This document shows, piece by piece, positions 9,076-18,128 of a DNA stretch of 64,000 nucleotides. The DNA comes from Blastococcus mobilis (GTDB lineage Bacteria > Actinomycetota > Actinomycetes > Mycobacteriales > Geodermatophilaceae): NCBI RefSeq assembly GCF_900188025.1, contig NZ_FZNO01000004.1, forward strand, positions 147,095-211,094, in the 5' to 3' direction. Both the position numbers and the translations under genes were made by a program. Position 1 is the first letter of the stretch. Each line of letters begins with the position of its first letter. The notes beneath the pieces were generated by a model. That model did no database searches. It had not been told where the DNA came from and saw nothing but the letters and a program-made list of their open reading frames with translations.

Positions 9076-9243
9076 ATGAGCGAGTCAGACCCCACCGGCT
9101 ACCGCGAGTCGCCCGACACCACCGACGGGCCCGTCGCGGACGACCAGACCGACGACGCACCGGAGGGCGACGCCACCCTCACCACCGACGACGAGGCACA
9201 GGAGGACGACGGCATCGTCCGTCCGGGCAACGCGCCCGACTGA
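9076..9243 (+). CDS. Small acidic hypothetical protein (55 aa)
   Basis: ATG at 9076 with CCCGAGGAGCCCC upstream gives 55 residues, about one third Asp and Glu (for example TTDDEAQEDDG), ending GNAPD. The composition is like the neighbouring 71-residue protein and the ones at 6056 and 59601. No domain, signal peptide or metal motif is visible. A strong palindrome 8 bases after the stop supports this as a true gene end. Confidence 0.55.
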   Translation: MSESDPTGYRESPDTTDGPVADDQTDDAPEGDATLTTDDEAQEDDGIVRPGNAPD

Positions 9244-9250
9244 GACGCAA

Positions 9251-9284
9251 CGGGCTCCCCGCGACGATCGTCGCGGGGAGCCCG
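9251..9284. terminator. Perfect 34-bp palindrome, likely bidirectional terminator
   Basis: CGGGCTCCCCGCGACGA is followed directly by its reverse complement, giving 17-bp perfect arms without a loop. It lies between convergent genes (small acidic gene on plus, MHS transporter on minus). Confidence 0.7.
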
Positions 9285-9296
9285 TGAGGAGGGCCC

Positions 9297-9351
9297 CGCT
9301 GCAGGGTCCCGCGCCGAGCCTGCGAGGCGCGGGGGGCAGAGGGGTCCTTCT
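9297..9351 (-). repeat. Gene-end element copy 2 (after MHS transporter)
   Basis: On the minus strand the stop is followed by AGAAGGACCCC and then CGCGCCTCGCAGGCTCGGCG, the same order and core as the copy behind fadE. Confidence 0.55.
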
Positions 9352-10722
9352 TCAGACCCGCTCGGCCGGGTGGTCCTCCACCTTCGGCACGACGGCGTGG
9401 TCGGCAGCGAGGTCGCGGGAGCGGGTCTCGCGGTACGAGAGGACGGCGACGACCGTCACGACCGCGCAGGCGAGCAGGTACAGCGAGACCCGAGTGGGGT
9501 GGGGATCCTCGAAGCTGCCCAGCAGCGCCAGCGCGATGAGCGGGGCCGGCGCACCGGCCACCAGTGAGGCCAGCTGCGAGCCGATCCCGACACCCGTGTA
9601 GCGGGATTTCGTCCCGAACAGCTCGGCGAAGAACGCGGCCTGGGGGCCGTACATCGCCCCGTGGAAGAGCAGGCCCACGGTGATGGCGAAGACGCTGAGC
9701 CCGAAGCTGTCGGCGTCGAGCAGTCCGAAGAGCACGAAGGCCCAGACTCCGATGCCGACGGCGCCGAACAGGTAGACCGGCTTGCGGCCGACCCGGTCGG
9801 ACAGCGCCCCCCACAGCGGGATGGTCACCAGGTGGACGGCCGAGGCGATGACCAGGGCGTTCAGGGTGAACGAGGGGTCCGCCCCCTGGGCGTTGATCAA
9901 GTAGGAGAGGCTGAAGGCGGTGAGCACGTAGAAGGAGACGTTCTCGGCGATCCGCGCGCCCATCGCGACGAGGACCTCGCGCTTGTAGTGCCCGAGCACG
10001 GTCACGATCGGGGCCTTCTCGGCCACGCCGGTCGTGGCCGCCTTCTCGGCCGCGACCCGCTGCGCCTCGAGGAACACCGGCGACTCGCTGACGGCCAGCC
10101 GGACGAACAGCCCGACGACGATCAGCACCGCCGACAGCAGGAACGGGATGCGCCAGCCCCAGCTCTCGAACGCCGCGTCGGACTGGAAGGCCGCCAGCAG
10201 CGCGAGGACGCCGGTCGCCAGGAGGTTGCCCGCAGGGGCTCCGGCCTGCGGCCAGGACGACCAGAAGCCCCGGTTCTCGGGCTTGCCGTGCTCGGAGACC
10301 AGCAGCACCGCACCGCCCCACTCGCCACCGAGCGCGAAGCCCTGGACGAGGCGGAGGGTGACCAGGAGGAGCGGGGCCAGCACGCCGACGGTCCCGAACG
10401 TGGGCAGCAGGCCGATGGCGAACGTCGCGCCACCCATCATCAGCAGCGAGATGACCAGCAGCTTCTTGCGGCCGATCCGGTCACCGAAGTGGCCGAAGAC
10501 CAGGGCCCCGATCGGCCGGGCCGCGAAACCGACGGCGTAGGTGCCGAAGGACAGCAGCGTGCCGGCGAACTGCGACTGCTCGGGGAAGAACAGCGCGGGG
10601 AAGATCAGCGCCGCCGCGGAGCCGTAGAGGAAGAAGTCGTACCACTCGACGGTGGTGCCGATGACGCTGGCGCCGACGACGCTGCCGAAGCGCGTCGAGG
10701 ACTGCTCCGGGGGTGCGGACAT
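9352..10722 (-). CDS. MHS family MFS transporter (metabolite:H+ symporter)
   Basis: A 456-residue integral membrane protein with 12 predicted helices. VIGTTVEWYDFFLYGSAAAL at the start, GHFGDRIGRKKLL after helix 2 and RLVQGFALGGEWGGAVLL in helix 4 are signatures of the metabolite:H+ symporter group (ProP, ShiA, KgtP relatives). Substrates in the group are carboxylates, amino acids or betaines; the divergent hydroxybutyrate-dehydrogenase-like gene suggests a short hydroxy- or keto-acid here. ATG at 10722 has a good ribosome binding site (GAGGAGATCTGC). The cognate regulator is probably the PucR-type protein at 11758. Confidence 0.9.
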   Translation of the reverse strand: MSAPPEQSSTRFGSVVGASVIGTTVEWYDFFLYGSAAALIFPALFFPEQSQFAGTLLSFGTYAVGFAARPIGALVFGHFGDRIGRKKLLVISLLMMGGATFAIGLLPTFGTVGVLAPLLLVTLRLVQGFALGGEWGGAVLLVSEHGKPENRGFWSSWPQAGAPAGNLLATGVLALLAAFQSDAAFESWGWRIPFLLSAVLIVVGLFVRLAVSESPVFLEAQRVAAEKAATTGVAEKAPIVTVLGHYKREVLVAMGARIAENVSFYVLTAFSLSYLINAQGADPSFTLNALVIASAVHLVTIPLWGALSDRVGRKPVYLFGAVGIGVWAFVLFGLLDADSFGLSVFAITVGLLFHGAMYGPQAAFFAELFGTKSRYTGVGIGSQLASLVAGAPAPLIALALLGSFEDPHPTRVSLYLLACAVVTVVAVLSYRETRSRDLAADHAVVPKVEDHPAERV

Positions 10723-10869
10723 GCAGATCTCCTCGTCGAGGGGCGGTACCTGTCGACGACGACGCTAGGAAGACGACCGCGACCGGGCCATGTGCCGGAC
10801 CGACCCGAATGTGACGCCCACCATGTGGTGTCCGCCCATGCCGAGCGCTCGGTCGCCACGACCGGAGAC

Positions 10870-10899
10870 TCGCCACCGTCCCACCGGAGGGTGTGGCGA
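10870..10899. promoter_or_regulatory. Inverted repeat in the MHS/SDR divergent region, candidate PucR operator
   Basis: TCGCCAC at 10870-10876 and GTGGCGA at 10893-10899 are perfect arms, with further partial symmetry inside (CCAC..TCCC / GGGTGTGG). It lies about 75-105 bases before the SDR start and in the divergent promoter region of the transporter. Confidence 0.4.
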
Positions 10900-10975
10900 T
10901 GCACCATGCCGACGGCGAGCGGAGTGTGCGTCGCGGCCGTGGGGCAGGTCGCACCGGCCGCCTAGCGTTCCGGCC

Positions 10976-11731
10976 ATGGCGGTCAACGGTTCCCTGGTCG
11001 GACGGCGCGCGTTCATCACCGGCGGCGCGTCGGGCATCGGACGCGCCTGCGCCGTCCGCCTCGCGGAGGCCGGTGCCGACGTCGTCGTCGTGGACCGCGA
11101 TGCGGACGCGGCGCTGGCGGCCGCCGCCGAGGTGGGCGGCACCGCTGTGGCGGCCGACCTCTCCGACCTCGATGCCGTGGACCGCCTGGACCTGGCCGTC
11201 GACATCCTGGTCAACAACGCCGGCCTGCAGCACGTCGCGCCGCTGCACGAGTTCCCGGCCGACCGGTTCTCCTACATCCTCCGGCTGATGCTGGAGGCGC
11301 CCTTCCGGCTCGTCCGCGGGGCACTGCCGCACATGTACGAGCGGGGCTGGGGCCGGGTGGTCAACATCAGCTCGATCCACGGGTTGCGGGCCTCGGCGTA
11401 CAAGTCCGCCTACGTGACGGCGAAGCACGGCCTGGAAGGCCTGTCGAAGGTGATCGCCCTCGAGGGGGCCGAGCACGGGGTCACCTCGAACTGCGTGAAC
11501 CCCGCCTACGTCCGGACGCCGCTCGTCGAAGGCCAGATCGCCGACCAGGCGAAGGCTCACGGACTGTCCGAGGACCAGGTCGTCGAGCAGGTGATGCTCG
11601 CGCCGGCGGCGATCAAGCGGTTGATCGAGCCCGACGAGGTCGCGGAGACGGTGGCCTGGCTGTGCTCGCCGTCCGCGGCCTCGGTCACCGGCACCTCGCT
11701 GGTCATGGACGGCGGGTGGAGCGCGCATTGA
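10976..11731 (+). CDS. SDR family oxidoreductase, 3-hydroxybutyrate dehydrogenase-like
   Basis: A 251-residue short-chain dehydrogenase. The NAD-binding motif TGGASGIG is at residues 15-22, NNAG at 81-84 and the catalytic Ser-133/134, Tyr-147 and Lys-151 (YVTAK) are present. NPAYVRTPLVEGQI and the end VTGTSLVMDGGW match D-3-hydroxybutyrate dehydrogenases, which oxidise 3-hydroxybutyrate to acetoacetate with NAD+. The start is ATG with TAGCGT 7 nt upstream. The neighbouring MHS transporter and PucR regulator fit an uptake and catabolism unit. Exact substrate is not proven by sequence. Confidence 0.87.
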   Translation: MAVNGSLVGRRAFITGGASGIGRACAVRLAEAGADVVVVDRDADAALAAAAEVGGTAVAADLSDLDAVDRLDLAVDILVNNAGLQHVAPLHEFPADRFSYILRLMLEAPFRLVRGALPHMYERGWGRVVNISSIHGLRASAYKSAYVTAKHGLEGLSKVIALEGAEHGVTSNCVNPAYVRTPLVEGQIADQAKAHGLSEDQVVEQVMLAPAAIKRLIEPDEVAETVAWLCSPSAASVTGTSLVMDGGWSAH

Positions 11732-11757
11732 GCGCGCGACCGGCGAGAATGCCGGTC

Positions 11758-13692
11758 GTGACCCGGTCCCCGGCCCCACCTCCCGCCGGCGACGGTGCGC
11801 GGCCGGGCGCAGGACGGGCGGCTGAGTTCTTCGAGCTGCTGCTGGAGGACGCCGGGGCGATCGAGTACGAGCGGCCGCTGGTCCGTGCCCGCGCGGCCGG
11901 GGCGGACGGGGACGAGCTGGCCGAGCTCGAACGGGTGAAGCTGCTGGCCCTGGAGGTGCGGGAGGCCTTCGCCGCCCGCCGCCGTCGGGAATCGGAGCTC
12001 TCCGCGCTCTTCGACACCGCCAACGATCTCGCGGCCCTGCGCGGCGTGGATTCCGTCCTCACCGCCATCGTCCGGCGCGCCCGCCAGCTGCTCGGCACCG
12101 ACGTCTCCTACCTGACGCTCAACGACCCCGCCGAGGGCGACACCTACATGCGGGTCACCGACGGCTCGGTCTCCGCCCGCTTCCAGGCGCTGCGGCTGCC
12201 GATGGGAGCCGGGCTGGGCGGGCTGGTGGCGCAGACCGCGGCGCCCTACGCGACGGCCAGCTACTTCACCGACGCGCGCTTCCGGCACACCGACCAAATC
12301 AACGACGGCGTGCACGACGAGGGGCTGGTCGCCATCCTCGGCGTGCCCCTGATCCGCGGCTCCCAGGTGATCGGCGTGCTGTTCGCCGCCGATCGCACCG
12401 AGCGGACCTTCGACCGGTCGCAGGTGTCCCTGCTGGGCTCCCTGGCCGCGCACGCCGCGATCGCCCTGGACAACGCCCGGCTCCTCGAGGAGACACGGGC
12501 GGCCCTCGATGAGCTCTCGGCGGCCAGCCGGGAACTGCGCGCCCACACGACCTCGGTGGAGCGTGCGGCCGGGGCGCACGACCGGTTCATCGACGTCGTC
12601 CTGCGCGGGGGCGGTGTCGAGGGCGTCGCGGCCGCGGTGACCGAGGCGCTGGGCGGCAGCATCATCGTGCTGGACGAGGAGGGCCGGATCGTCCCGGCGG
12701 ACCCCTCCCCCGCCGCCGAGCTGCCCCCGGACCCCGCCGGGGCGCTCACCCTCGCCCGCTCGACCGGCCGCACGGTGCGCGACGGCAGCTGGTGGACCGC
12801 CGCGGTGACCGTGGACAGCGAGCTGCTCGGCGGTCTGGTGCTGCACCGGGACGACGAGCTCTCCGACGCCGACCAGCGGATCCTCGAGCGGGCCGCGCTG
12901 GTCACCGCGCTGCTCCTGCTCATCCGCCGGACGGCCGGCGAGGCGGAGAACCGCGTGCGGGGCGAGCTGCTGGAGGAGCTCCTCCGCTCACCCCTGCGCG
13001 ATCCCGACGGCGTCCGGGAGCGGGCGCGGCGGCTCGGGGCCGACCTCGACCGGCCGCACGCGATCGTCGTGGTGCGGGCCGAGGAGCGCTGCCGGCCGCG
13101 CGCACTCGCGGCGGCGACCCACCTGGCGGCGACCCGGGGCGGGCTGGCCGGGACGCAGGACGGCTGCGTCGTCCTCTGCCTGCCCGATCTCGCGCCGGGC
13201 GCGGCGGCGAGCACGGTGTGCCGCGACCTGACCAGCGCCGGAGCGGGCCCGGTGACCGTCGGTGGCGCCGGCCCGGTGCGCGGCCCCGCTGCCGTGGCGG
13301 CGGCCCACGCGGAGGCGGCCCGCTGTGCGGCGACCCTGGTGGCGCTCGGCCGGGCGGGTGGGTCGGCCAGCGCGGAGGAGCTGGGGTTCTTCGGCCTGCT
13401 CGTGGGCGAGGGGCGGAACGTGCAGGGGTTCGTCGACGCGACCCTCGCCCCCGTACTGGAGTACGACGCCAAGCGCGGCACCGACCTGCTGGGCACCCTG
13501 CAGGCCTTCTTCGACGCCGGCAACTCGCCCGCGCGGGCTGCCGAGGCCCTGCGCGTGCACGTCAACACGGTCACCCAGCGGCTGGACCGGGTGGGCCGGC
13601 TGCTCGGCAGGGAGTGGTCCTCGCCCGAGCGGGCGTTGGAGGTCCAGCTGGCGCTGCGGCTGCACCGGCTGACCGGGACCGTCCCGGACTGA
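11758..13692 (+). CDS. GAF domain and PucR/CdaR-type C-terminal HTH regulator
   Basis: The 644-residue cytosolic regulator has a GAF domain around residues 95-235 (DTANDLAALRGVDSVLTAIV to ALDNARLLEE), a middle region with a second sensor-like fold, and a C-terminal PucR-type helix-turn-helix (LLGTLQAFFDAGNSPARAAE, then LRVHVNTVTQRLDRVGRLLG). Such proteins activate catabolic genes. GTG at 11758 is preferred because GAGAAT lies 7 nt before it; ATG at 11749 is the alternative. It follows the SDR gene by 26 bases and likely controls the SDR and MHS transporter genes through the inverted repeat at 10870-10899. Confidence 0.88.
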   Translation: MTRSPAPPPAGDGARPGAGRAAEFFELLLEDAGAIEYERPLVRARAAGADGDELAELERVKLLALEVREAFAARRRRESELSALFDTANDLAALRGVDSVLTAIVRRARQLLGTDVSYLTLNDPAEGDTYMRVTDGSVSARFQALRLPMGAGLGGLVAQTAAPYATASYFTDARFRHTDQINDGVHDEGLVAILGVPLIRGSQVIGVLFAADRTERTFDRSQVSLLGSLAAHAAIALDNARLLEETRAALDELSAASRELRAHTTSVERAAGAHDRFIDVVLRGGGVEGVAAAVTEALGGSIIVLDEEGRIVPADPSPAAELPPDPAGALTLARSTGRTVRDGSWWTAAVTVDSELLGGLVLHRDDELSDADQRILERAALVTALLLLIRRTAGEAENRVRGELLEELLRSPLRDPDGVRERARRLGADLDRPHAIVVVRAEERCRPRALAAATHLAATRGGLAGTQDGCVVLCLPDLAPGAAASTVCRDLTSAGAGPVTVGGAGPVRGPAAVAAAHAEAARCAATLVALGRAGGSASAEELGFFGLLVGEGRNVQGFVDATLAPVLEYDAKRGTDLLGTLQAFFDAGNSPARAAEALRVHVNTVTQRLDRVGRLLGREWSSPERALEVQLALRLHRLTGTVPD

Positions 13693-13712
13693 GCACCTCC
13701 TACCCTGGGGCG

Positions 13713-14600
13713 GTGCGTCCGTCCTCGGCTCCCCCGGTGCAGGTCCTGGCGGGGGACGAGTGGACGGCGCTGGCCGCCGCGCACGAGGTCCGGATCGACC
13801 GGTGGACGGCCCCGCACCAGGAGCGCCGCCGCCGCGGCCAGGCGCACCCGGTGCTGGACTTCCTCTTCACCTACTACTCCGAGACGCCCGGCCGGCTGCG
13901 CCGCTGGCATCCGGGCCCGGGGGTGGCGCTGGCCGCCCCCGCCCCGCACGCTGCCTGGCGGTGGTACGCCCTCGAGGACGGGGCCGTGCGCCTGGACGTC
14001 GATGCCTTCGTGGCCGACCGGGGGGACACCGTCCGCTTCGTCCACCGGCTGCTGGCTGCGACGGCCTCCCGGCCGGCGTTCAGCGGCTGCTTCGGCCTGC
14101 ACGAGTGGGCGATGGTCTACCGCGACCGCGACACCCGGCACTCCGTTCCCCTGCGGCTCGGCCCCGAGGGCACTGACTCGGTCGTCGAGGCCCACCAGAT
14201 CCGGTGCACGCACTTCGACGCGTTCCGGTTCTTCACGCCCCCGGCCGTGACTCGCAACCGCCTGCGGCCCACCCGCGAGACACAGCCCGACCTCGAGCAG
14301 CCGGGCTGCCTGCACGCCGGGATGGACCTCTACAAGTGGGCCTACAAGCTCAGCCCTGCCGCACCCGGTGAGCTGGTCGCCGACTGCTTCGAGCTGGCCG
14401 TCGAGATCCGCGAGCTGGACATGCGCGCCTCCCCGTACGACCTGCGGGAGCACGGCTACGAGCCGGTCGCCATCGAGACACCCGAGGGCAAGGCGGAGTA
14501 CGTGGCCGCCCAGCGCGGGTTCGCCGAGCGCGGCGCCGTCCTCCGACAGCGACTACTCGACGTCTGCGAGCAACTCACCGGCGGAGCCTTGCATCGCTGA
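13713..14600 (+). CDS. Actinobacterial protein annotated as 3-methyladenine DNA glycosylase
   Basis: A 295-residue protein whose motifs (HPVLDFLFTYYSETPGRLRRW, HEWAMVYRD, HAGMDLYKWAYKLSP) are those of a conserved actinobacterial family usually named 3-methyladenine DNA glycosylase. The name comes from annotation; I see no helix-hairpin-helix motif or classical AlkA/Tag/Mpg signature, so a base-excision role is uncertain. GTG start with TACCCT 6 nt upstream. It stands 20 bases after the PucR-type gene, but the possible own promoter suggests independent expression. Confidence 0.75.
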   Translation: MRPSSAPPVQVLAGDEWTALAAAHEVRIDRWTAPHQERRRRGQAHPVLDFLFTYYSETPGRLRRWHPGPGVALAAPAPHAAWRWYALEDGAVRLDVDAFVADRGDTVRFVHRLLAATASRPAFSGCFGLHEWAMVYRDRDTRHSVPLRLGPEGTDSVVEAHQIRCTHFDAFRFFTPPAVTRNRLRPTRETQPDLEQPGCLHAGMDLYKWAYKLSPAAPGELVADCFELAVEIRELDMRASPYDLREHGYEPVAIETPEGKAEYVAAQRGFAERGAVLRQRLLDVCEQLTGGALHR

Positions 14601-14924
14601 GGAAAGGTGCGCGGACCGGCGCGTCGGGATGCTCCACCCGCACCCAGGAGGAGTTCGGGGCTCCCTGGAGCTCGCCGGGTCGCCACGATGCCCGGGACAG
14701 CGACGTCGAGCCTGAGGGGACGGCGCCGCCTGACCAGCTGGCCTCCGCACACACCGGGGATGCCGCTGCGGGGCGAGTGAGTGTCCCGGAGATCGATGCG
14801 CGAGGACGGCGGTACCTCCGGAACGTTCGCCCGGAGTACCGCGGGCCAGCACTGGCTAGAACGTGCAGGGCACGGCTACCACCGGTGTGCCGCGGCCATC
14901 GTGCACCCGGTGATGCTCAGCGGG
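14601..14924. other. Intergenic stretch, one hairpin
   Basis: No supported gene is seen. At 14810-14841 CGGTACCTCCGG pairs with CCCGGAGTACCG with one bulge; it could terminate the minus-strand gene that ends at 14925. The rest shows no clear signal. Confidence 0.5.
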
Positions 14925-15652
14925 TCAGCCATGGTCGTGACCCGTGCCGTGGCCGTGGCCGTGGCCGTGGCCGTGGCCGTGGCCGTGGTCGGCCCCGTGG
15001 TCGCCGTTCAGCTCACCACAGGCCACCGGAAGCTCGGCCTCCAACGGCGCGCCGAGCGCGGTGATCGGCTCTGGGTCGTACATCCCGTCGTCGTCCAGGT
15101 CCTCGCCGTGGATCACGATGTGCAGGTCGTCGAGTTCGTCGACGACGTCCTCCGGAACGTCGAGGAGGATGCGCTGGTAGGTCAAGGTTCCGTCCTGGCC
15201 GGCCACGGGCGCCGTGTCGAGATTCAGGCCGGCGGCCGCGCTCGTGTCGCCCTCCGTGCTGAAGGTGACCTGGATCGGGCCGTAAGCGGGCAGCCCATCG
15301 GCGGTTTCGATCAACTGCTCACTGACCCCACCGGCCCGGAACCGTGGGCCCGGGCACTCGTTCTCTGCCTCGAGTTCGCCGTGAATGTGCATGAGGTGGG
15401 GCAGCAGCGGACTGAGCCCGTACGCCGTCACCTGCACCTTCAGGTCGCGGTCGACTTCGACCAGCTGCGCGAAGCCATGCACATCGGACCCGCTGTCGGC
15501 CGCGGGTGATGCGGCACGGGGTCGAGGCGGGCGTGGTAGGTCTCGGCGTCCCACCGATCGTCGTACTGGCCGTCCGATCCGAACGCCGGGGTGACCAGGG
15601 CCGGCAGCAGTGCTGCGCCGGCCAGAACGGTGAACAGTGCTCGATTGCGCAT
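14925..15652 (-). pseudogene. Secreted CHRD-like protein with His-Gly tail, frameshifted
   Basis: Two minus-strand frames together give one protein. The first (15652 to about 15500) starts after AGGAG and encodes a signal peptide (RNRALFTVLAGAALLPALVTPAFG) that runs to HARLDPVPHHP. The second continues with AADSGSDVHGFAQLVEVDRD and a CHRD-like domain (YQRILLDVPEDVVDELDDLH) and ends in a His-Gly repeat. The switch needs one base around 15495-15512 (the CCGCGGCC stretch), so the gene is either inactivated, wrongly sequenced or recoded. CHRD domains are extracellular; the His-rich tail suggests metal binding. The function is unknown. Confidence 0.65.
14947..14988. repeat. Seven tandem CCGTGG hexamers
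   Basis: Seven perfect copies of CCGTGG on the plus strand encode alternating His and Gly in the minus-strand protein. The 6-base unit preserves the frame, so copy-number change would alter only tail length. Confidence 0.9.
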
Positions 15653-16098
15653 CATGATGCTCCTGTCGAGAGGGTGTCGGCCGAGTCACCACGACTCGAC
15701 GACGCTTCCCGTTCGAGCCCAGCCGCCCCCGGTTCGGCCTTACGGGTCCCCGCCCCGGATCAGTCGAGCACCAAGGCGCGTCGCACACGAAGTGTTGTCC
15801 ACGCCACACCTCGGCGTAGGCTCACCGGCCGCACCGGTAGACGCGGCAAGGGTCGCGACAGTCCGTGAACGTCGCGACTTCTCCAGTTCTCGTCGATCAC
15901 AGCGAAATCTCGGGCGGCTTCGCCCAGCGCAGCCAGGTCCCACCGCCGGCAGCGGTGCGCGGTCAGGCGACGAACAGCAGCCGAGCCCGGTCACGTGTCC
16001 GCCACGGTCTCGGCGGGCCCTGCGCGGCACGTCTCACCAGCCACCTCCAGGACGATCCCGGCCCGCCGCTTCGATCAATGGCGGACGCGAGCCGACGG
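15653..16098. other. Intergenic stretch without supported gene
   Basis: It lies between the start of the frameshifted secreted protein and the end of the ABC transporter operon. Short open frames here lack a coherent start and do not resemble proteins. It must contain the promoter of the secreted protein and the 3' end of the transporter transcript, but no strong hairpin was found. Confidence 0.5.
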
Positions 16099-17247
16099 TC
16101 AGACGCCGTCGCGGGGCTGACCGCCCCCCATGCCCGCACCCACCTGGTCGCGCAACTGCTCGACGACACGGCCCGGCGTGGGCCCGCCGTCGCCGGACCG
16201 GCGTCCCGCCCGGCGTTCCCGGAGCCGGCAGACCAGGCCGGCGATGCCGCCGGGCACGAAGAAGACGACCAGGATGAACAGCGTCCCGAGCAGGAACAGC
16301 GGCTCGGACAGGGGGATCCGCAGCCAGGCCGGGAGGTCCTGCACGGCCGGTGAGTTGGCCAGATCGGTGAGCCGGCTGTCCAGGTAGGTGTAGAGGACAC
16401 CGCCGAGCACCGCACCCCAGCGGCTGCCCGCCCCACCCAGCACCACCATGACGAGCAGGCCGAGCGTGAAGTCCGCCGTCGTCGTCCGGGGAGTGGACCC
16501 GCCGAGCAGCAGCAGGTGGACGACGCCGCCGAGGGCCGCGAGCAGTCCGGCCAGGACGAAGACCAGCAGCTTGAAGCCGTACGGCTGCAGGCCGAGCACC
16601 TCGACGCGGCGCTCGTTCTCCCGGATGGCCTGCCAGACCCGGCCGGCCCGCGAGCCGGTCACCCAGCTGACGACGGCGTAGACCAGCACCAGGTACGCCA
16701 CCGCCAGCCAGTAGACGTTCACCGTGTTGAGCACGCCGACGAACGCATCGGGCACCTGATCGCGGTCCAGCGCCAGGCCCTCCTCGCCGCCGGTCAGACC
16801 GCCCGGATCCTGGAGCACGATGATCGAGCCGACCTGCGCCGTCGCCAGCGTGACCATCGAGAACGCGATCCCCGAGACCCGCAGTGCCACCCCGCCGACG
16901 AGCAGGGGCAGCACGATGCCCACGACCGTGGTGAGCGCGAGCGCCGGCGCGAGCCCCCAACCGAGCTCGGTCAGCGCCAGGTTCGCGACGTAGGTGCCGG
17001 CGGCGAAGTAGAGCGCGTGACCGAAGGAGAGCAGTCCGGTGAAGCCGAACAGCAGGTCGTAGGAGAGCGCGACCCCGCCGAAGATGAGGCACAGGGCGAG
17101 GAGCTGCAGCGTGCCGGGGCTGTTCAGCACCCCGTCGAAGAGCCCCGGCAGCTGCAGCGTGGAGTACGGCAGCACCGCGAGCACGACGAACACGACCAGC
17201 GGCAGCAGCCGCCGCAGAGCTGTTCCGTTCAACCCGCCCGTCCTCAT
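16099..17247 (-). CDS. Branched-chain amino acid-type ABC transporter permease (LivM family)
   Basis: A 382-residue inner membrane protein with about ten transmembrane helices. The conserved permease motifs YDLLFGFTGLLSFGHALYF, AIRENERRVEVLGLQPYGFK and FTLGLLVMVVLGGAGSRWG identify the LivM family. The C-terminal tail (about 30 residues, rich in Gly, Arg and Asp) is an extension. ATG at 17247 overlaps the livH stop by 4 bases, so it is translationally coupled. It forms the channel together with LivH. The transported substrate could be branched-chain amino acids, amides or another small organic compound. Confidence 0.9.
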   Translation of the reverse strand: MRTGGLNGTALRRLLPLVVFVVLAVLPYSTLQLPGLFDGVLNSPGTLQLLALCLIFGGVALSYDLLFGFTGLLSFGHALYFAAGTYVANLALTELGWGLAPALALTTVVGIVLPLLVGGVALRVSGIAFSMVTLATAQVGSIIVLQDPGGLTGGEEGLALDRDQVPDAFVGVLNTVNVYWLAVAYLVLVYAVVSWVTGSRAGRVWQAIRENERRVEVLGLQPYGFKLLVFVLAGLLAALGGVVHLLLLGGSTPRTTTADFTLGLLVMVVLGGAGSRWGAVLGGVLYTYLDSRLTDLANSPAVQDLPAWLRIPLSEPLFLLGTLFILVVFFVPGGIAGLVCRLRERRAGRRSGDGGPTPGRVVEQLRDQVGAGMGGGQPRDGV

Positions 17248-18128
17248 GCCACCCTCGCCGTCAGCCCGCTCGGGCGGGTCAGCAGGACCACGGCCAGCAG
17301 CAGGACGACCGACAGGTCGCCCACCCCGCTCGCCGCGTAGTAGTTCGCGAACTGCTGCACGAGGCCGACCAGCACCGCGGCGACGGCCGCGCCGGTGATC
17401 GAGCTCATCCCGCCGATGACGACGACGATGAACGCGAAGATCAGCAGGGAGGTGCCCTGCCCCGGCGAGATCGAGCCCAGGTAGATCCCGCCCAGCGCGC
17501 CCGCCAGCGCAGCGAACGCGCCGCCGATGGCGAAGACCAGCGTGAACGCCTTGCGGACGTCGATGCCCAGCGCCGTCACCATCGCCCGGTTCTCGACGCC
17601 GGCCCGGATGATCAGCCCGAAGCGGGTGAACCGCAGGAACGCCAGCACGGCGACCAGGACGACGAGCGCACTCCCGATCAGCAGGAACCGGTCGTTGGGC
17701 ACGTTGGCGCCGAGGACCGAGGTGGTCCGCTGGGTCCATTCCGGCCGGGGGAACGGGTGCGGGTCCGCACCCCAGACGGCGCGCACCAGGGCCACCAGGG
17801 CCAGGCTGAGCCCGACCGTGACCAGCACCTGCTCGATGTGCCGTTCGTAGAGGGGCCGGATGAGCGCCAGCTCGATCAGCGCCGCGACCAGCGTGCCCAC
17901 CGCCACGCCGAAGGCCACCGCGGAGACGAAGCCCCAGCCGGTCGACCCGGCGCCGGGCAGGTGGTCCGACGCCCACCAGGTGCCGTAGGCCCCGATGGTG
18001 AGGAAGGCGCCGTGGGCGAAGTTCAGCACGCCCATCAGGCCGAAGATCAGCGAGAGGCCGGACGCGACCAGGAAGTACAGGGCTGCCAGACCCAGACCGG
18101 TGATCGCGAGCAGGACGACGGTGTCCAT
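17244..18128 (-). CDS. Branched-chain amino acid-type ABC transporter permease (LivH family)
   Basis: A 294-residue permease with about eight helices. SLIFGLMGVLNFAHGAFLTI near residue 26, RPLYERHIEQVLVTVGLSL and the loop RAGVENRAMVTALGIDV are typical LivH motifs. It pairs with the LivM-type protein. ATG at 18128 shares one base with the stop of the upstream LivF gene. The gene is third from last in a five-gene minus-strand operon in the order substrate-binding protein, LivG, LivF, LivH, LivM. Confidence 0.92.
   Translation of the reverse strand: MDTVVLLAITGLGLAALYFLVASGLSLIFGLMGVLNFAHGAFLTIGAYGTWWASDHLPGAGSTGWGFVSAVAFGVAVGTLVAALIELALIRPLYERHIEQVLVTVGLSLALVALVRAVWGADPHPFPRPEWTQRTTSVLGANVPNDRFLLIGSALVVLVAVLAFLRFTRFGLIIRAGVENRAMVTALGIDVRKAFTLVFAIGGAFAALAGALGGIYLGSISPGQGTSLLIFAFIVVVIGGMSSITGAAVAAVLVGLVQQFANYYAASGVGDLSVVLLLAVVLLTRPSGLTARVA

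Noticed and set aside
12261..14453. A 730-codon open frame on the minus strand
   Set aside because: Shadow of the PucR-type and glycosylase-annotated genes, with Ser/Arg-rich nonsense composition.
14947..14988. CCGTGG repeat as an on/off phase-variation switch
   Set aside because: The 6-bp unit cannot change the reading frame, and the frameshift in the gene is about 500 bp away.
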